Shown: positions 1-11,961, counted from the first letter of the stretch. The stretch is DNA of 64,000 nt from Amblyomma americanum (GCF_052857255.1 NC_135505.1:50004507-50068506), one strand, 5' to 3'. The notes: generated by a model not told the origin, from the sequence alone. A program made the numbers and translations.

Positions 1-3000
1 GTGAAAGCAGTTAGCTCATATCCACTAGCAAAATGGAGCTAGCTCCAGTGTTTCTTTATGATTTTGTGCCACCTGTAATGCAATCATAGAAGGCGCTGCT
101 CTATATTCTAGGCAATTCTCAAAGCTTTAACAATACTTCGTCGCCTCTCTCAGAAAAGCTTGAGAATTTGCATGAATAAGTGCTTCTCCTTAAGTTTTTA
201 CAACCTAATTTTTCGCTGAGCTTGTGTAGTAGTATGTGGCCTTACCGGTGTCCAGTAAGCAAAGATTAATACATACAATAAACTCTTAAAAGGTCTTTCT
301 TTTTGTCGTTTTTTTCACCAAAAAGACGCCAGGTGCATTAATGTCTCCAACTACCAGTCGTCTCTAACAGTAATTTAATTCATTGTGAGTTACTCTGATC
401 TGTAGCTGCCGTTTGTGCGCAAACCGAGTCGCTTACATAACCTCTACGTAAGCCGAGTCGCTCCTCTACTCGCAAATCAGTATTTTATGCATGTTACTGA
501 TGATGCTGCAGGGAAACACACATTTAATCAAAGTTATTCCGCGTTATGTACATTTTCCTGAGCGGACAACGCTCCCTCTCACAAGAACAGCATTTAACCA
601 TTCTTGAGTATTACTCGGCCGTCCGCACGAACTGAACACACCAACTGAAATCTCACTACCACAAGCTTGAGCGCAGCAGTCAATACCAAGTGGGCATATT
701 ATTTAATTGCTCCGGATTTGCTCAGTAACACACATATAAAATAGCTAGTTTTTTAGGTTTTGAAAATGGTAGTAAATTTCGAAGTGAGAGTTGTCGACTT
801 GAAAAAGCTCTCATTTTTTCTTTAAATGTAACTTTAGCATGTTTCGATTTATTTAACCTGAAATTAATCCCGGGAGATATAAAAAATCCCATCGTTACTA
901 TGTACACCGTGTCATGATGTTAGCACCCTCAAACTGGTCCTTAGTGGTGAAAATGTGTTACACAGATGTGATGAACAACACTTCAAAAGTCAGAAGGATG
1001 ACTCAGCGAATAGCTCGAATATTTGATTTCAAAAAATAATGGAATTAAATCATAGGTGACACTGGCTTAACTACTAGAAATCATCCAAGTTCTGCCATCA
1101 AAAAACGATTTGACGTGGCGCACCTGCTACAGCATCATGGCTTTAGGACAACGTAGTGCCGTCCTCATCGCAGAACACTCGTTGCGAGCCGTGGCCTGTT
1201 TGATGATTTGGTTTGTTCAACCGTTTGGCCTCGGTCACAGCGCGTTTGAGCGTTCTTACGCCGCAATGCGGGACAACTAATTACCTTAACCTTTTAAGGA
1301 GGAAGGGTTAAATTTGAGGTCTGAAAAAAGAAGGACGTGAAAGTTTGTTTAGCATAAAACAATGAAAATAGCTCATAGTCACATTCTTTAGCCTATAAAA
1401 GTTACATTAAAAATCTTCAAACTTTAGCACTTAGAACTATTTTTTTGTTCATGTGCAATTCAGGTGCGATTAAAAATCATGTTGGCCCGTATAAGACGAT
1501 ATTCTGTAATCCTGCACTACTCGAGTCATCGTATAACGGGTTTTCCTGGGTTCAAGCTTGAACTAAATTTTGTTCATAATTCCTACGTCCTGCATGCACA
1601 CGAACGTACGAACACATGCATGTGTATGTATGTCTGCTCAGAACCGAAGAGAAATAAAAAGAAGCTGCAGAAAAGCAGTTCTTTAGAAATAGTTAAAACA
1701 AATTAATAAAATATTCATTCCCCTTTATTGTTAATTTGTGAACCAACATAAAAAAGCGAACGTTTAGTCCTGTAGTCGCATACATTACTATATACACCAA
1801 AAATAGGCTGAATGTATCCGACTGATATCGTCGTTTGTTACTGCTTTAACTCAGTCCTAGCTTTGAAAACCTAATATTGCAGGGGAGCGGTAAAAAAGTG
1901 CACTCATAGATAATCAAACATATTATATGTGTGCGTATACAAGAGGAATAAAAATAAGCACTAAGAATGTGCGAGTCTTCATGAAAAAGCATAAAAGCGT
2001 ACTTGAAAATACGCGGCCAAAACGCTTACCAGCATTAATGCAAAGCACGTAGCAACCACCCGTGTACCGGACAATATATCCACGCATGTCTAAAAATTTG
2101 TCAGCAATGAAAACCAAGAATGTAAAAGTGTGCAAGAAATTTAGCATTAAAACCTGCGCTTGTCATTTTTTTTACAGATTGCTGCTGGCGAGTTGCCATT
2201 GTGTGAAGCACAAAAACAGAGCTTATGCATACACACACATGTACAATCAACGCAAAAAATTCGATGCGTGTGCTTAAGGCAAAAAGATACATCTAATCAG
2301 CTGTGCCTCTTGACTCAGTGTTTGTCGTACTGCGACTAGCGGGTGCAGCATACGCGCACCATGATAGATTGAATCATTTCGGGTGAGTGAATAGCGTAAT
2401 AATTATCGCGCACTTGAGTTTGCAAACTTTTCCTACTGATAGTACGTTAATATAGTTGTGTGGGTGGGTATTTGTGTTTTGACAGAAAAAAATTCGTAAT
2501 GACCACAGCATCTAAAATACCGATATATGTTAATTTCCTGCTATATACAAGCGTAATACGATCGCTTAAGCAACCCAGAAATGAATAAACATAGTGATAC
2601 ACTTTCTGACATGCAGCCTGCCTGTTTGTCTCCAACTAGAATAAAAATCCAACGCGCACCATACCTCGGCTTTTCAATTTTTGTTCCTCGCTGTTCATAC
2701 AAGATCTTTCGCTAAGAACTAACAAATAGATCACGAAAAACATGTAAACATGACCAATAATAGTTCACGTTAGTGGTTCTTGTGATAATATTTAGAGTAA
2801 CAGACGCAGCCCTTTTTTCGTTGATGTGTTGACAGAACCTTCATCACGCGCGCCATTATCTTTGTAGAGTTTTCTTAGTTTTACAATTAGCCAATTAAAT
2901 GAGTTACGAAATTTTACCAGAGATTTTCTGTGACCGGAAAAATGTACGAATGGAAAAAAACTTGGCGCCGAAACCCGGAAATTCTGCTATGAATTTTCGG

Positions 3001-3204
3001 AAGGCAGCATAACTTCAAAGGTCAATACATCCACGGCAGGAACGTCATAGATAAAATTGCGTCTCTACCACAGGCGACATGCATTCAGTAACCTGATTAG
3101 CAGAACGAAGCACCGAACAAGATGTAGCTCCTGTTGAAAAAATGCATAGTTATGCGCTCACAGGTCACGCGGCTCAAAAATGAACTCCAGGAGCGGTAAT
3201 CTTA
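1..3204. other. Noncoding A+T-rich stretch
   Basis: No open frame here has a recognisable domain, and codon structure is absent. I see no tRNA, no strong tandem array and no inverted termini. The short frames look random. Confidence 0.6.
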
Positions 3205-3512
3205 CCGCGCCGCGGTGAATCAGTGGTTAGCGCCCTCGGCTGCTGAACCGGAGTTTCAGGGTTCGAACCCGACCGCGGAGGCTGTGTTTTTATGGAGGCA
3301 AAAAGCTAATGCGCCCGTGTGTTGTGCGATGCCAGTGAACGTTAAAAATCGCCAGGTGGTCGAAATTATTCCGGAGCCTTCCACTACGGCACCTCCTTCT
3401 TCCTTTCTTCTTTCACTCCCTCCTTTATCCCTTGCTTTACGGCGCGGTTCAGGTGTCCACCGATATATGAGACAGATACTACGCCATTTTCTTTCCCCCC
3501 AAAACCAATTAT
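3205..3512 (+). repeat. tRNA-derived SINE (Ruka-like)
   Basis: The head reads like a tRNA, with an A-box-like stretch around 3214-3235 (AATCAGTGGTTAGCG) and a perfect B box GGTTCGAACCC at 3260-3270. The body (GATGCCAGTGAACGTTAAA, then TCGAAATTATTCCGGAGCC) is shared with the SINEs at 4745, 13862, 51065 and 63405. The tail from about 3390 (CTTTACGGCGCGGTTCAGG, GTGTCCACCGA) is shared with 60.3 and 60.85 kb. It is a retroposed repeat and not a tRNA gene, because the anticodon arm is not conserved and the body is fused on. Confidence 0.8.
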
Positions 3513-3554
3513 ATATAGGAGCGGTAATCACCGTTCACGAGCAAAGACGTTATC

Positions 3555-4740
3555 TTGCTGCACGCTTCACTCTATAAGCTGCAGCAAAAACTAGACGGCG
3601 TCAACGAAAAGGTTCAACCGCTAGTGCCCGACCAAGATGCAGAGAACAAGTACCAGCATGTTCTGTTGCTAGACTACAGCAACAAACAGGCCATGGTTTA
3701 TCTCCAACGCCGGCTGCTGTGGAAGCAACGGACGGTGCCGCCACCAACCATACTGCCACTCCAACCGACGAAATAGCCATGTCAGACATCGTCACAACCA
3801 CGGCAACCTCCCAAAATGGTACAGCGATGGGTGAAAAGTGAGGTTGCCAAAGATAGAGGTAATTAAATTCACCAGGCGCCGCCCGTATTGCAGGAACTCA
3901 TTTGGGAAGTGTGTGGTCGACAAGAATGAAAACCCTTATAACATCTACAAGTTTCGCTACCTCCGAGCATCAGTGACGGCTGACTCGGCAGTTGCATTTT
4001 GTGGTCTACCATCGATGCCTCGGCGCATCAACGACGTCATCCAGCTGCTGAAGAGGCGGTTAGGGAGTGAGGAGCCTCTTCTACAAAAAATCTGAAAAGG
4101 CTAATTGACTTAAAACCATATCTGTGGCCTTCGCGGTTTCTACAATACCTTCACAGCACTCATCAGAGGAATCTAACCGCTTGGAAGAAAGCTGGAATCC
4201 CTCATTTTGTTGCTGCTTTCGATTGTGCAAAGAGCGATGCCACGCGACATCTCTCTGGACTTCAGTGCCTTGTCGACACAGACAGTATAATCCACAAACA
4301 ACAAGACTCCGTTACCCACACTTCTTGCAGACAACGGAAGAAAGCAAAGCAGGTACCGTCATTTCCTTTCCGAAGCTGCTCTTCTTTTTTAGTATGAACG
4401 TAGAGAGCGAACAGAACCTGGCTGTGTTGCAAAGCACCGATCTCAAGCAACAGCCCAGCGAAGGACAAAGAAAACCGCAAGCTGCATGTGAAAACGCATG
4501 ACAAGCATGTCCGATCCGCCGCAAAGCTCCATTAGAGTACGGCCCCCAGATATAACGAACATGACACGGAGAACTGCGGTGCCACAAAAACGACAGACGA
4601 TAAGCATAGACTTCTGCGGTCGTCGGACCGATGTTTCAAGTGCACTAAAACAGGACACCAAGCACTAGCTTGCCGCGTATGCTTCAATGCACAAAATGCC
4701 GCAAGAAGCATGCCAATGCGATCTTGGTTTGGACTATGGG
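3555..4740 (+). pseudogene. BEL/Pao retrotransposon gag relic
   Basis: Three out-of-frame pieces follow the order of a BEL/Pao Gag (DUF1759-type). At 3555-3776 is an N-terminal coiled-coil-like piece (YKLQQKLDGVNEKVQPLVPD). At 3838-4095 is the DUF1759 core, recognisable by LPKIEVIKFT, the FRYLRASV segment and the AFCGLP...INDVIQLLKRR segment. At about 4230 is PRDISLDFSALS. A CCHC zinc knuckle (C-x2-C-x4-H-x4-C) is encoded at 4632-4673, followed by a weaker second knuckle. Frameshifts and stops break the gene, and a SINE truncates it at about 4745. No LTR, primer site, protease or reverse transcriptase is seen nearby. The family call rests on motif memory; a profile search would settle it. Confidence 0.72.
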
Positions 4741-4744
4741 AGTT

Positions 4745-4962
4745 TAAAAACCCCAAGGTGACTCAGTCTATGAGGGACGCCGTAGTGAAGGGCTCCGGGA
4801 ATTTCGGTCACCTGGGGATCTTTAACGTGCACTGACATCACACGGTACACGGGCTTCCAGAATTTCGCCTCCATTGAAATTCGACCGCCGCGGCCGGGAT
4901 CGACCCCGCTTATTTTTGGTCAGCATCCGAGAGCCATAACGACTCAGCCACCGTGGCGGCTA
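4745..4962 (-). repeat. tRNA-derived SINE, minus strand
   Basis: Reverse complement of the Ruka-like SINE. The tRNA head lies at the right end: the A box complement AGCCATAACGACTCAGCCA is near 4931-4949, and the B box complement GGGATCGACCCCG is at 4896-4908. The body contains the shared GAAGGGCTCCGGGAATTTCG and CGCCTCCATTGAAATTCGAC. It ends the BEL gag relic, so it probably inserted into it. Confidence 0.82.
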
Positions 4963-5999
4963 GGTGAAAAGAAACGATAGCTGAGAACAGACACAAATGT
5001 GACGAACAGGCAGTGCAGCATTGAAAAACTGGTCATGTTTCGTACAATTACTCCTGCGTTTTTCTACTTTTTTTACCACTTTCGGTAAAACGTATCTACA
5101 AGGTGAGATATGGATCGAAGAATGCCCGCTTCCATGTTTTAAACGGTCAGCAGCAAATTTATTGCGCGAGTACTAACTATTAACTGATTATGAAGGACAT
5201 TGCTGCATTACACAATGAATATTCGGGGTGGAACTAAGTGTGTTGCAGCAACTACATGAGTTAGAAAGGGCAAGTTAACAGTGGGCGCCTTCAAGTTATA
5301 ACACAAGATGAGCAGAATACTTCGCTGCTGGTCAAGATATTGAACTTCAACGGGATCCAAAAGGCCTGAAATGAGAAGCACGAAATCAAGGTTGGAATTC
5401 TGAACTGCATAAAAGCACCCTAAAATGGATAGCTTGTTTTCGTGCCCAGAAATAAATTTCGAACTGACGCTGTGCTGTATGCTGCAGTTAAGTCTAAGAA
5501 ATGGCCGTGTAATGGACATTCCTTCCAATAAAATCCAATCGACTCAGGCTGCTCCGTGAGTAGTGCGTTTTTTGCGAAGAGTATATGGAGCGCTGGTAAA
5601 GCCTCCTGTCTCGTTATCTCCTCTAGAATCAGTTATTCGCCAGATAGAATTTTGCTGTGAATACTGGTAATGGCGTGCGAATCTGCCTCCTGCTTATGTG
5701 AAGCATTGGTTGGCTGCAATTATTTTGCGTAGTTTCTCTACGATGCTGCGCTGTTTGCAGCCTGACGCATTAGAGTGCAGGTGGTCTTTGGTCGCATACT
5801 GATAGTGATAGAGTTTTACTTCCAGTGCTTTTCGCATCAATTTTTCTTTATAAACAATTATTTGGCCTATTTTTTGTTATGGGAGTCTATTTCTTTAACC
5901 CCATATTTTTTTTAGAATATTAGGAGGCGTTTTATGGGAAGAACATTAAGAATTAGTCCAGAGGCGGTGGCCACTTCTCGATCCAATGCAGTTGCCATG
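4963..5999. other. Noncoding stretch
   Basis: Nothing recognisable. The minus frame at 5208-5528 has no identifiable domain or biased composition. Confidence 0.5.
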
Positions 6000-6001
6000 T
6001 A

Positions 6002-6806
6002 CAGGCGCCCAAATCTTTAACTGGCGTGCGCAAGCGGCGACTTTTCCGTGCGTCAGCGCCGTATGACGGGGCGAGGCTGGAAACAGTTTGAGGCTAAGCG
6101 CATGCGCACAAGGCTCGCTCAGCAGGGCCCATCGTCTGCTAGGCTGTTCCTTCTTAAGGACGTCACCCCCCGTTATCGCACTTGAGACGAATAGGCAGCT
6201 TGAGTAGGCGAATGGTTTTGCTCGCATTTTAAGTTTCGAGGATTAGCGCCGTAGGAACCAAGCATGCAAGGAAATAGAATATAAAGATAGACCGAACACG
6301 CTCAATCACCCGAAAAACCAAAGAACATGGATCGTTCGTTTGTTACTTCCTGGCGTAAACGTTTTTTTTTCATATCTAGAAAAAAAGGGGGAGGAGCAGT
6401 TGTCAACACACTGCGTTCTTTATGCTTATGAGTGGAGGAGAAGCCATAGAGAAAGAAATTGTGAAGCTATAAGACCGCTGTGAAACTTCAGTGATGCTGC
6501 TCTGCACGACGTGTTCACGGCAGTTTGCGACAGTTATCGAAATGCTCCCCGTATACTTCAAGGGGAAAGACAAACAAAACGGGATGTCATCGCAAAGCGA
6601 AGCTGCTAAAACATCGGCCTGTCTCGCGCATTATTTGTGAGGAGCGCAAGAAATATTCTGTGTTAGTCTTAAAGATAGTGCAGCACTTTGCCTGCATCTC
6701 AGTGAAACAAAAAAAATTTGGATCGTAAACAATTTTACTATGCGCATCATTATTGCTGAAATGTTAAGAAAAAAAATGGTGTGACCAATAATGGGCGCAC
6801 ACAGGT
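6002..6806 (+). repeat. Left inverted arm of the Tc1-type element
   Basis: Pairs with 8212-9017 over its whole length. Its innermost bases (GGTGTGACCAATAATGGGCG, from 6778) repeat in inverted form the sequence just after the transposase stop at 8212-8240. It contains an outer G+C-rich part to about 6225, a part related to the transposase 5' leader (6226-6560) and a part matching the transposase 3' untranslated region (6560-6806). Confidence 0.85.
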
Positions 6807-7110
6807 TAGTTTCGAAGATCAGTGCCGTAGGAACCAAGCATGCAAGGAAATAAAATATAAAGATAGGCCGAACACGCTCAATCACGCGAAGAACCAAAGA
6901 ACATGGATCGTTCGTTTGTTATTTCCTGACGTAAACGCTTTTTTCATATCTAGAAAAAAAGGCAGTTGTCAACACACGGCGTTCTTTATGCTTCAGCGCG
7001 GCGGCGAAGCTCTAAGACAGCTGTGAAATTTGAGTGAAGCTGCTCTACAGGCCGTGCTCGCGGGAGCTTCTAATTGCTACGAAAATGCCACCTCGTATAC
7101 CTCAAACACA
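6802..7110 (+). repeat. Internal direct copy of arm sequence (old 5' terminal-repeat remnant)
   Basis: The stretch from TCGAAGATCAGTGCCGTAGG through AAAATGCCACCTCGTATACC parallels 6226-6560 base by base with moderate divergence, including GAACATGGATCGTTCGTTTG and CATATCTAGAAAAAAAGG. It runs into the transposase start codon, so it is best read as the original 5' leader/terminal repeat left inside the rearranged element. Confidence 0.75.
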
Positions 7111-8208
7111 GAGAGTTGGAATTATAATAATGTCAATAGGCGGCTCATTGCAGAAGGAACTTGCTAAAGCAATTGGAGTGGCTCCAGCTTCAGTGGGCAG
7201 AACCAAACGTGCTTACCGGGACGAAGAACGGACTGGAGATGCTCCTCTCTGTCTCACCAGAAAAACAAGCGAAGAAAAAGACTTGCAGATTGTTGCCTGC
7301 GCTAGTGGCAACCAGTTCTTCACAGCGTGTGTATTTCATGCTGCCCTCGGCCTTAATGTATCAGATGAAATAATTAGACAAAGGCTAAACGAAGTAGGAA
7401 AAAGGAATAGGACAGCTGCGCAGAAGCCCCTACTTTCCGACAGTGCCCGAGCAAAAAGGCTAGTCTTTGCTCAAGAGCATCTCCAATAGACCGTCGACGA
7501 TTGGCGAAACGTTGCGTTTACAGATGACAGCACTTTCTGCAGTGAGTGGGACCAGAAACAAAAAGTGTACCGGCCAGTCGCAAAAAGATAAATGAATAAT
7601 TTTTTTACTTTCGTCTCATGGCTTGTTTTCTTATACACGATATTTTTATTTTGCTACCCACTGTGATTAACTCGCATTAAATACTGCTTTTTTAAGGTAT
7701 GATTCCCGTTACGTCCACGACGTCAAGGCAAGTGGCCGAACATCTGTGAACGTGTGGGGGTCATCACGAAGGATGGCATCAGGCCTTTTCACAGCATTGA
7801 TGGTCGGCTGTGCTCCACAACATATATAGATATCATTGTCACCAGCTCCTTCCTCACATGCTGGATGGACCCTACAGAGATGGAGATTCCCTGCTACAGC
7901 ATGATCTTTCACCGATACACCCGGCGCACGCAGTGACCGCACACCTCGAAAACCTTGGAGTGATCACGCTAGATTGGCCGCCCAAGGGCGTAGATATGAA
8001 CATTATTGAAAATGCTTGGGGCATTTTAAAAGCCAACATGTCAAAAATGGGCCTCCGTACCGCTACTCCTGATGAGTTGTGGGAGGCCACCAGCAGACAG
8101 TGGGAAGAGCTGAAGGCCGACAGCCACCTTGCGCCGGCGCTCTACGACTCCCTGCCACGACGCATGTCTGCCGTGGTCGGGAATGACGGTGACTTCAGCC
8201 GCTACTGA
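7085..8208 (+). pseudogene. Tc1-family DDE transposase, inactivated
   Basis: Starts at ATG 7085 (MPPRIPQTQRVG) and stops at TGA 8206. The N-terminal half holds a paired-type helix-turn-helix (QKELAKAIGVAPASVGRTKR) and a second DNA-binding part (DEIIRQRLNEVGKRNRTAAQ). The catalytic domain follows: first Asp in FTDDSTF (7523), second Asp in LLQHDLSPIH (7903) and Glu in MNIIENAWGIL (8008). Spacing between the last two is 34 residues (D34E), typical of Tc1. Damage seen: an in-frame TAG at 7487 where Tc1 proteins usually have Trp before VDDW, an insertion or degraded intron of about 110 bp at 7590-7697 between the PVAKR and YDSRY segments, and a frameshift near 7855. It cannot give a full protein. 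Family call is secure from motif order. Confidence 0.88.
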
Positions 8209-8211
8209 ACG

Positions 8212-9017
8212 ACCTGTGTGCGCCCATTATTGGTCACACCATTTTTTTTCTTAACATTTCAGCAATAATGAAGCGCATCGTAAAATTGTTTACGACCCCA
8301 ATTTTTGTTGTTTCACTGAGATGCAGGCAAAGGGCTGCACTATTTTTAAGACTAACACAGAATATTTCTTGCGCTCCTCACAAATAATGCGCGAGACAGG
8401 CCGATGTTTTAGCAGCTTCGCTTTGCGATGACATCCCGTTTTGTTTGTCTTTCCCCTTGAAGTATACGGGGAGCATTTCGATAACTGTCGCAAACTGCCG
8501 TGAACACGTCGTGCAGAGCAGCATCACTGAAGTTTCACAGCGGTCTTATAGCTTCACAATTTCTTTCTCTATGGCTTCACTTCCACTCATAAGCATAAAG
8601 AACGCAGTGTGTTGACAACTGCTCCTCCCCCTTTTTTTCTAGATATGAAAAAAAAAACGTTTACGCCAGGAAGTAACAAACGAACCATCCATGCTCTTTG
8701 GTTTTTCGGGTGATTGAGCGTGTTCGGCCTATCTTTATATTCTATTTCCTTGCATGCTTGGTTCCTACGGCGCTGATCTTCGAATTTAAAATGCGAGCAA
8801 AACCATTCGCCTACTCACGCTGCTTATTCGTCTCAAGTGCGATAACGGGGGGTGACGTCCTTAAGAAGGACGATGCCTAGCAGACGATGGGCCCTGCTGA
8901 GCGCGCTTGGTCAGCATGCGCTTAGCTTAAGACTGTTTACAGCCTCGCCCCGTCATACGGCGCTGACGCACGGGAAAGTCGCCGCTTACGCACGCCAGTT
9001 AAAGATTTGGGCGTCTG
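8212..9017 (-). repeat. Right inverted arm of the Tc1-type element
   Basis: Mirror of the left arm. It starts as the natural 3' untranslated region of the transposase and runs to the CAG terminus beside the TA at 9018. Long blocks (for example around 8240-8520) look nearly identical to the left arm, so the duplication is younger than the divergence between 6226-6560 and 6802-7110. Confidence 0.85.
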
Positions 9018-9019
9018 TA

Positions 9020-10739
9020 CTCCTTTTGAGCAGTTCAGATTGCGTTCAAAGCCTCTTTGCGTATTCATAAGTTCCCGCAGGCTCCTGGTGAACACCGCAG
9101 GCAGGTTCTCCGGCTTCTCTTTAGCGGTGCCTTCGCTGCCGGAATGGATTTGCAATGGCGGAGAGCAGACATATCTATTGCTTTGAACTCAGCAATGAAC
9201 TGTGAGGTCGTCCTTTCTGACAGAATTAGCAGCACGCCGTTTCAGTTGAGAACCATTTCCGCGCTACGCAAAGCACTGCACGGTATCCTAGGCCCCTACC
9301 TATAGCTGCTGGTCCGAATAGGAGCGAAGTAAGCACAAATGAAAAAAAAAATACTTTCTGCAAGTTTGAACCGAAACGGCACTCAGACATCTTCACTTAT
9401 CAGGGTCATACTGTGGAATCTATTATATTGTTCTGAAAAGTCAGAGTACTCCGGTCAGCAACAAACCATTTCATCCGATGGGAGAGTGGTATTGGAGTCA
9501 AAAATAAATACACAACGAAATCTGACAACTGGATGTGCAGGTCAGACAAAAATTTTAAAGGTCTTCTTTGCCTTAAAACAACAAGCAGGTAGCTACGCAG
9601 GTATATATAATCAATGAAATCTAAATCTCGCACGCACGTCATCATTTATGTACGTGCTTAAAATGTAGGGCGAAAACAATCTGCGTGCCCAAACACTGCA
9701 CCCTAAATTTGTGTATTCATGGATGCGGCTGTTCGACATTTGCAGTTTTATGTGCAAGCTTTTCAGTTCCAACTACACCAAGTTGTCACAGTTCGTCGAA
9801 GCAGTGCCACTGTGCAGTCTCTGATGCAGCGTAGCATGGTCATGTGTGATCTTTCTAGCGCTTCGTCCTCCGCAGTTTTCACCTGAGATTTACCTCCAAA
9901 AGCGAGGCGGCGATGTCCTCCTGCGAAAAGCGGCTTGCCGAGATAAATTATTTTCTCCAGTATTTAGGTGATACAGAACTGCTTGGTATACTTCGCAGGT
10001 AGAACAGAATTCGCATGAACCATGCAAGAATTTCAGTGCTGTGAATTACTTCAGGTACAGACAGTTTGCATTGAAATACATCCTTTATTCTTCAAGGACA
10101 CTAGCTGACGCTCAGGGCCAGAATCGGGAGCAGGCTACTAGAAAGAACACAATAGATGGTTGTTAGAACATAAGATACTTTCAAGAATTATCTGTATATC
10201 CACAGGAAAAGGTAAAAAGGGCACACTGGGTACATTCTTGAGTGAAGCATGATGCATTTCCACTAATTTGAGACTTTATGCGGTGAGTATCGCCAGGGAA
10301 CCGAGAGCTTATATACAGCCATTGTAGAGTGGATAGAGGGGCTGCCGAACTTAGCGAGCACACAAAGGAGCTCCTTCAATGAGACGCCTTTAGAGATGCC
10401 GCAACATGCACTGCTGTCCCAATCCGTTTTGCCGCCTTGTTGGGAACTGGGCGGCTGCTACAGGCTACGTCCGGTCTTTTCATTTTTCTGGTCATGCGAA
10501 AAATGAACGGCGTATTACCTTCTGCGTCGCTGTGCAATATTATTATATGCTTCGTTTTACGAAACAAGTGCTGACTTGTTTCGTAGTGCTGACAAAAAAC
10601 GCTTTCTGGCTAAACGCGCTTTCAACTGCGCGGAAACGGCCACAGAGGTGAACGCCCGCCACAAGAACTGTTCTTAACCAGTCTTCATGTAATGCTTGCC
10701 TGCCGTCTTCAAGATAATGTCGATGTGTCGTGAGTCGCG
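9020..10739. other. Noncoding stretch
   Basis: No domain recognised in any frame. Around 9050-9300 the sequence is more G+C-rich and frame-like on both strands, but I could not match it to anything. Confidence 0.45.
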
Positions 10740-11165
10740 TCACGAAGCCACATTGCTTTGCTGTCTACGGCTCGGTGTTGCCTTTACAAAGTAATACACG
10801 TTCTGAACTGGACCGTCTGACAGCCTGCTTGTGAAAGGTGTGGCTGTGAACAGATAATTGCGTATTACCTGCATGAGTGCCCTGCTTTGGCAAACGAAAG
10901 ACGTACTTCGCGTTCTGCCTTGTTCCCCATCGATCCTCGCCCTTTAAAGGAGGTTAAGATCCTGAGACCACGGCCACAGCAATCGGCTGGCCTCAGGGCC
11001 TACAAGGCACTGTTTAGCTTCCTGAGGGCGTCTAGCTTGAGGGACCAATTGTGACCCTTACCTAGCCCCTTCTATTTTTTTCCTCTTCAATCCCATCATC
11101 CCTCTTCCCTAAATCAGGGTAGCATCCCTGTATTCCTTCTTGTTCTTTCTCTACCTCTCCGTGCT
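10740..11165 (+). pseudogene. LINE 3' end fragment (C-terminus plus 3' UTR)
   Basis: The frame ending at TGA 11052-11054 gives RPRPQQSAGLRAYKALFSFL and a final LRASSLRDQL, the usual end of tick I/R1-type LINE polyproteins. Upstream near 10835 is a cysteine/histidine cluster (CERCGCEQIIAYYLHECP), the C-terminal zinc-binding motif of such proteins. The following 110 bp are pyrimidine-rich (CTCTTCAATCCCATCATCCC, CAGGGTAGCATCCC), as in the 3' UTR of this family. Only the tail end remains (5' truncated). Confidence 0.65.
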
Positions 11166-11754
11166 TATCATAAGCAATGCCAACCTAAAAGCTTAAATTT
11201 TCCTGTGTTTTATTTGCTGTGACATTAGTTCTATCATGCGGAGAAGCGCTGTCCTTCTATGTTCCGATTTATCACTGTTGACTGGACGGTCATGCCAGAG
11301 ACAGCTGTGATACGATGCTGCTGGATCATGGCGCAAGCTTCGTAGCACTGCTTCGTAATCGTCATCCTCAGTAGCTAACGCCTGGCAAGTCACTTCCAAT
11401 AGTGTTGTTGCTGTATGCTACGCGATTGCAGAGCATTTTATAGTGCTCTTATGACACCGTTGTCGTAGAGAAGAAAACATGAGCAGTCGACCCATTATGC
11501 GTTGGCGACAATGATGCTCATATTTACCAGCGATGCCGTCTGTTGAGGAATATTATTCGACGGTGAAGGTCGTTGGTGCCGTTCCCGGGGCACGCCCAAT
11601 GAGTCTGAATCATAGGTGAACTCGGGTCACACTCGTGAACGGTGAAAGCCCCGATTTAAATTGAAGACTTTCAAGGCAATGACACTAGCAGCTATAGCAG
11701 CGGGGGCGCCACTTGAAATGCCGGTAATCGTGACTACTACCAATTCGAGCCGTT
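11166..11754. other. Noncoding spacer
   Basis: Nothing recognised between the LINE fragment and the Harbinger left end. Confidence 0.5.
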
Positions 11755-11961
11755 TAATACCCCTGTCACCCGGGCACTTTCGATCCTCATTGAACTCGAT
11801 CTGCATCGAGATTTTCGAGCACGCTCGAAACATCCGGTGCTACACGGGCAATTTCAGTGCTCATCGAGAAGTTTCCCTCATATGTGTTAGGTGCCGCCAA
11901 ATGTTCCGCCGACAGTCATAAGTTGAAGTAACACGGTGGTTTGGGCTAGTTGGTTGCAGTT

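Larger units (their letters stand above)
6002..9017 (+). mobile_element. Tc1/mariner-type element with very long inverted arms
   Basis: A 3,016-bp element bounded by TA dinucleotides at 6000-6001 and 9018-9019, with termini starting CAG (left CAGGCGCCCAAATCTTTAAC, right its near-perfect complement). TA target duplication and a CAG end are the standard Tc1/mariner signature. The two ends form inverted arms of about 805 bp (6002-6806 and 8212-9017), far longer than most of the superfamily. Between them lies one dead Tc1 transposase. A partial second copy of arm sequence lies just inside the left arm (6802-7110), in direct orientation. The simplest reading is that the left end was replaced by an inverted copy of the right end, breaking three bases after the transposase stop codon. 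Confidence 0.85.

Noticed and set aside
3205..3290. tRNA gene
   Set aside because: A and B boxes are present, but the anticodon stem-loop and acceptor pairing are not, and a SINE body is attached. The same applies to the other SINE heads.
6778..8240. A separate, inner Tc1 element with 29-bp ends nested in the larger one
   Set aside because: There is no TA at its edges and the inverted similarity continues without a break into the outer arms, so the inner pair is only the inner end of the long arms.
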